From assembly GCA_900321265.1 (NCBI GenBank), contig ONVJ01000193.1, positions 1-9,588 on the forward strand: a stretch of DNA of 9,588 nucleotides. The letters run 5' to 3'. The notes beneath the pieces were generated by a model that made no database searches, was not told the origin of the DNA, and saw nothing but the letters and a program-made list of their open reading frames with translations. Below are positions 8,501 through 9,588 of the stretch, piece after piece. The position numbers and the translations under genes were made by a program. Each line of letters starts with the position of its first letter. The first letter of the stretch is position 1. The DNA comes from an uncultured Eubacteriales bacterium. Lineage in GTDB: Bacteria; Bacillota; Clostridia; Oscillospirales; CAG-272.

Positions 8501-8575
8501 GACGCAACCTACACGGATTTTTACATCGAGTATGACAGATACACAGCAGAGCGGATCTCCCGGCTTTCAGACTGA
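5567..8575 (+). CDS. Large single-pass membrane protein, putative anti-sigma factor/sensor
   Basis: A 1002-residue protein whose position suggests it holds the upstream ECF sigma factor inactive until an outside signal arrives. The GTG start overlaps the sigma stop (GTGA), with GAGG at 5554-5557 as ribosome binding site, so translation is probably coupled. Residues 1-50 are cytoplasmic and charged, with AFDIALRDIDDAYIEEAA (21-38); a similar short helix occurs at the N-terminus of putative anti-sigma proteins beside ECF genes in Clostridia. One transmembrane helix covers about 52-74, giving an N-in, C-out topology. The outer part first looks beta-rich and propeller-like (about 250-590): LITGE at 486-490 and LLTGD at 525-529 are similar segments 39 residues apart, a normal blade length. 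From about 640 to the end it is mostly helical. No catalytic motif, cell-wall-binding domain or protease site was recognised. It is far longer than typical anti-sigma factors. Four A8 tracts occur (5570, 5604, 7866, 8304). The anti-sigma role is inferred from context and N-terminus; the ligand is unknown. Confidence 0.75.
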   Translation: MKKNADSFIVKNEKKEKISKAFDIALRDIDDAYIEEAADNTPVPLKRTGFRVAALAAALSLTVAIIIFSVFILLRGRATVDPQPADAPWKTGELHLTSVVFRAEEASAKKPGSALPFLLLTSPADSTALQPDQEVLLSDTVTVSVAPYTRISGFSGNDLMRVRLRSGDHADCDSIWYDIKNDKIVCLSCLIREAVSGDPDYTDACIRLAIESGMISYDAFLSGEAADIYAELYRKMDNESDRRAFSEGRSKSPLPSVSVLEYGTDPDKCLYTLTNADKTLAYGVFIFDFKSGRAVKLDASHTGVPECFSGILGTPEKADANLTLASDIIISDGYTRVIAEVPYYPLGAEYNSATGEFYPTYAASTVMVYTAGENSYSVFGDAVPKDMMQTPAGGLAEKTGTVSFTARNGKTAFSVDRGDIYLIDGQRLALLNDRDGRTAVIMEQDGRTVCYYPEKTGPLPADPDKIADTTLPFERGVIEDGVFRDLITGETSALTAGTPDALVRSRDGRFVYYYDRRGTVFCRDLLTGDEGAVEVGQAFENQLSECDDATVCLFIGGNGRELLLAYFRNGDLTFDREAYLASIPELREKESFVFYNMTSDIVNAFNHNFETVLPFFRLDGNPIRITDTKRFTALGRYLSVAVLEKRLTPGMSEGNYNEISDLMKSPGMLADIAEAVIPYLEFTSGEAFITPGGLRDTMNGITEDAFNERYSMLQDSVDLELDVVVYEEATPDNWKRLLARKIANDVVRRLTGYLSPDDEMRDMYLFEKKYAEQTGDAEAAEHYSRLLGILDSFYEQFNQGTDSVAAESMRQRLMEMLIPRLDPAVDRKGQYYGIYMRQLSLILDELWDDIFAAAADISYPEFLSSGDFLYIKNSADYYLGFNSTLYQSVDLDWYGRLIDKDALKALLSELDFEKKDVAIYREAAVGAYRMMPLFLTGGRDASGNAYLVSYGYAARLTDEQLHRFVEICSGKIIPDYCPDATYTDFYIEYDRYTAERISRLSD

Positions 8576-8589
8576 GACCGGAACAGCAA

Positions 8590-8610
8590 CTCCTTCCCTC
8601 CCTCCCTCCT
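8590..8610. repeat. Polypyrimidine tract with CCCT repeats
   Basis: Fourteen bases after the stop codon of the large membrane protein, 21 consecutive pyrimidines contain CCCTCCCTCCCTCC. On the minus strand this gives three GGG runs flanked by GG runs with one- or two-base loops, enough for a two-layer G-quadruplex or an imperfect three-layer one. A small stem, ACCGC (8613-8617) with GCGGT (8620-8624), follows, but with no adjacent T-tract. The rest of 8625-8700 shows no gene, and the TTTTTT at 8691-8696 lacks a GC-rich stem before it, so no clear terminator is called for the upstream gene. Confidence 0.6.
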
Positions 8611-8707
8611 GAACCGCAGGCGGTCGTCGGTCTGTGAAACAGCTGCAGGACTTGCTGGCAACAAGATATCATTTTAAAACAATTCTGTGCTTTTTTGCAT
8701 CGACGTG

Positions 8708-8736
8708 TTGACATCGAGTAATGAATCGGATATAAT
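8708..8736 (+). promoter_or_regulatory. Consensus housekeeping (sigma-A/sigma-70) promoter
   Basis: TTGACA (8708-8713) and TATAAT (8731-8736) both match consensus at all six positions and are separated by the optimal 17 bases. Transcription should start near 8743, giving a leader of about 54 bases before the ATG at 8797. The leader carries AAGGAAGGAA (8777-8786) as ribosome binding site. This promoter makes the epimerase-like gene a separate transcription unit from the sigma/membrane-protein pair. A promoter this strong usually needs a repressor if the gene is inducible, and a repeat that could serve as operator lies across it. Confidence 0.88.
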
Positions 8737-8763
8737 TTGCGCATATAAGCGTAACGATTCATT
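8720..8763. promoter_or_regulatory. Candidate operator: 9-bp inverted repeat around the -10 box
   Basis: AATGAATCG (8720-8728) and CGATTCATT (8755-8763) form a perfect 9-bp inverted repeat with a 26-base gap. The left arm lies in the promoter spacer and the right arm in the early leader, so the pair brackets the -10 box and start site. Because the left arm lies upstream of the predicted start site it would not be transcribed; this points to a DNA-binding site rather than an RNA hairpin. Between the arms, CGCATATAAGCG (8740-8751) is itself a near-palindrome (10 of 12 positions symmetrical). No regulator gene is present in the window to match it. Confidence 0.45.
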
Positions 8764-8796
8764 TGACGAAATGATCAAGGAAGGAATAAACGAAAA

Positions 8797-9588
8797 ATGA
8801 TTATCTCCACCGACAACAGCGTTCTGAGATCTGCGATCGGCGACATCGAGGCCATGAGACTGATAGCCGAAGCCGGATTCGACGGCATCGACTACTCCTT
8901 TTACGGGATCTCTCCCGACAACGACATCCTGGAGTTTGGCGACGCCGAAAGGGAAAAACTAGCCTTCGAGATCAAGGAGTACGCCGGGAAGGCGGGACTC
9001 GTATTTCCTCAGTGCCACGCCGAGCTGGCATACAGATACGGCAACATAGAGATCGGTGAGCACCACCCCGTCTACCGCAGGGTGGTCCGCAGTCTGGAAT
9101 ACGCCTCGCGGATCGGCTGCCCCCAGGCGGTCATCCATACGCTCAGGTGTCCCCTCGACATGGACGACGCGACCTCCGACATCATCAATCTTGAGTTCAT
9201 GAGGAGCTTCATCCCCTACGCGGAAAAATACGGGCTATACATCGGCGTCGAGAATCTCTTCAAGAACGACAAAAAGAACGCCCGGTTTATCGGACGCCAT
9301 CACACTCCCGAATGGATGAATTCATTCGTGGAAAGACTGGACAGCGACCTCTTCAGGGTCTGCGTCGACACCGGCCACGCCGAGATCTGCGGCACCAGGG
9401 CCGACGAGCTCATAAGAGGGATCGCTCCCGGAAAGCTGACGATGCTCCATGTGCAGGACACCGATCTTACCGCAGACCGCCACTGGCTGCCGATGCTCGG
9501 CTCGCACGACTGGGAGGCTCTCACCTCCGCGCTTGCCGAGACCGGCTATGAGGGATCGATGAACCTCGAGGTCCTCCACTTCTACGAC
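8797..9588 (+). CDS. Sugar phosphate isomerase/epimerase-like TIM-barrel protein (3' end cut by window)
   Basis: The first 264 codons of a xylose-isomerase-like TIM-barrel protein (AP endonuclease 2 superfamily), probably a cytoplasmic metal-dependent sugar or inositol isomerase/epimerase. The ATG is the first in-frame start after a stop at 8764-8766 and follows a purine-rich AAGGAAGGAA. Likely metal ligands, in family order, are Glu152 (GVENLF), Asp191 (VDTGH), His218 (LHVQD) and Glu258 (NLEVLHFY); His194 sits three residues after the Asp, as in D-tagatose 3-epimerase-type enzymes. The segment DRHWLPMLGSHDWEAL (about 226-241) is the usual active-site loop. The frame is open at base 9588; the reading extends past the last ligand, so only the final helices should be missing. 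Substrate cannot be told from sequence; ketose 3-epimerase, hydroxypyruvate isomerase-like and inosose-type activities are all possible. It is transcribed from its own strong promoter. High C/G-ending codon use matches the beta-galactosidase gene. Confidence 0.88.
   Translation, partial: MIISTDNSVLRSAIGDIEAMRLIAEAGFDGIDYSFYGISPDNDILEFGDAEREKLAFEIKEYAGKAGLVFPQCHAELAYRYGNIEIGEHHPVYRRVVRSLEYASRIGCPQAVIHTLRCPLDMDDATSDIINLEFMRSFIPYAEKYGLYIGVENLFKNDKKNARFIGRHHTPEWMNSFVERLDSDLFRVCVDTGHAEICGTRADELIRGIAPGKLTMLHVQDTDLTADRHWLPMLGSHDWEALTSALAETGYEGSMNLEVLHFYD

Noticed and set aside
8680..8700. T-run TTTTTT as a terminator for the membrane-protein gene
   Set aside because: No stable GC-rich stem precedes it; only weak 4-bp pairings were found nearby.
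8771..8800. Nine-codon open frame MIKEGINEK whose TGA overlaps the epimerase ATG, as a possible leader peptide
   Set aside because: It has no ribosome binding site upstream and no run of regulatory codons; its sequence is mostly the Shine-Dalgarno region of the epimerase gene.

Overview
The window looks like chromosomal DNA from a GC-rich member of the Clostridia (Firmicutes), probably a gut- or rumen-type, possibly uncultured lineage. The basis is strong GG-rich Shine-Dalgarno sites, a lipoprotein with a lipobox, an ECF sigma/anti-sigma pair of a type common in Clostridia, and a consensus sigma-A promoter. Genus or species cannot be set from the sequence. All genes lie on the plus strand. 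No rRNA, tRNA, CRISPR array, insertion sequence or integrase was seen.

Layout: (1) 1-3054, a LacZ-type GH2 beta-galactosidase lacking only its first few codons, closed by a hairpin terminator at 3074-3126. (2) 3141-4880, a secreted lipoprotein with a ComEC-like metallo-beta-lactamase (MBL) domain behind an N-terminal alpha/beta domain resembling accessory domains of some glycoside hydrolases. (3) 4881-5018, an intergenic region with an ECF-type promoter candidate that also forms an 8-bp inverted repeat. (4) 5019-5570, an ECF sigma factor, overlapped by 4 nt by (5) 5567-8575, a 1002-residue single-pass membrane protein in the anti-sigma position. (6) 8576-8796, an intergenic region with a polypyrimidine tract, a perfect TTGACA-17-TATAAT promoter and a 9-bp inverted repeat astride its -10 box. 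(7) 8797 to the window end, a sugar-phosphate isomerase/epimerase-like TIM barrel, cut at the 3' end.

The flanking genes suggest carbohydrate use: LacZ would release galactose from oligosaccharides, and the TIM barrel resembles ketose 3-epimerases and inositol-type isomerases. The middle of the window is a probable signalling module: the sigma factor is translationally coupled to a very large membrane protein with a short cytoplasmic tail and a long extracytoplasmic region (propeller-like, then helical). This pair is the best candidate for something poorly described. Its codon use is more A/T-rich than the neighbours', and the membrane-protein gene carries four A8 tracts, two of them within its first 15 codons.
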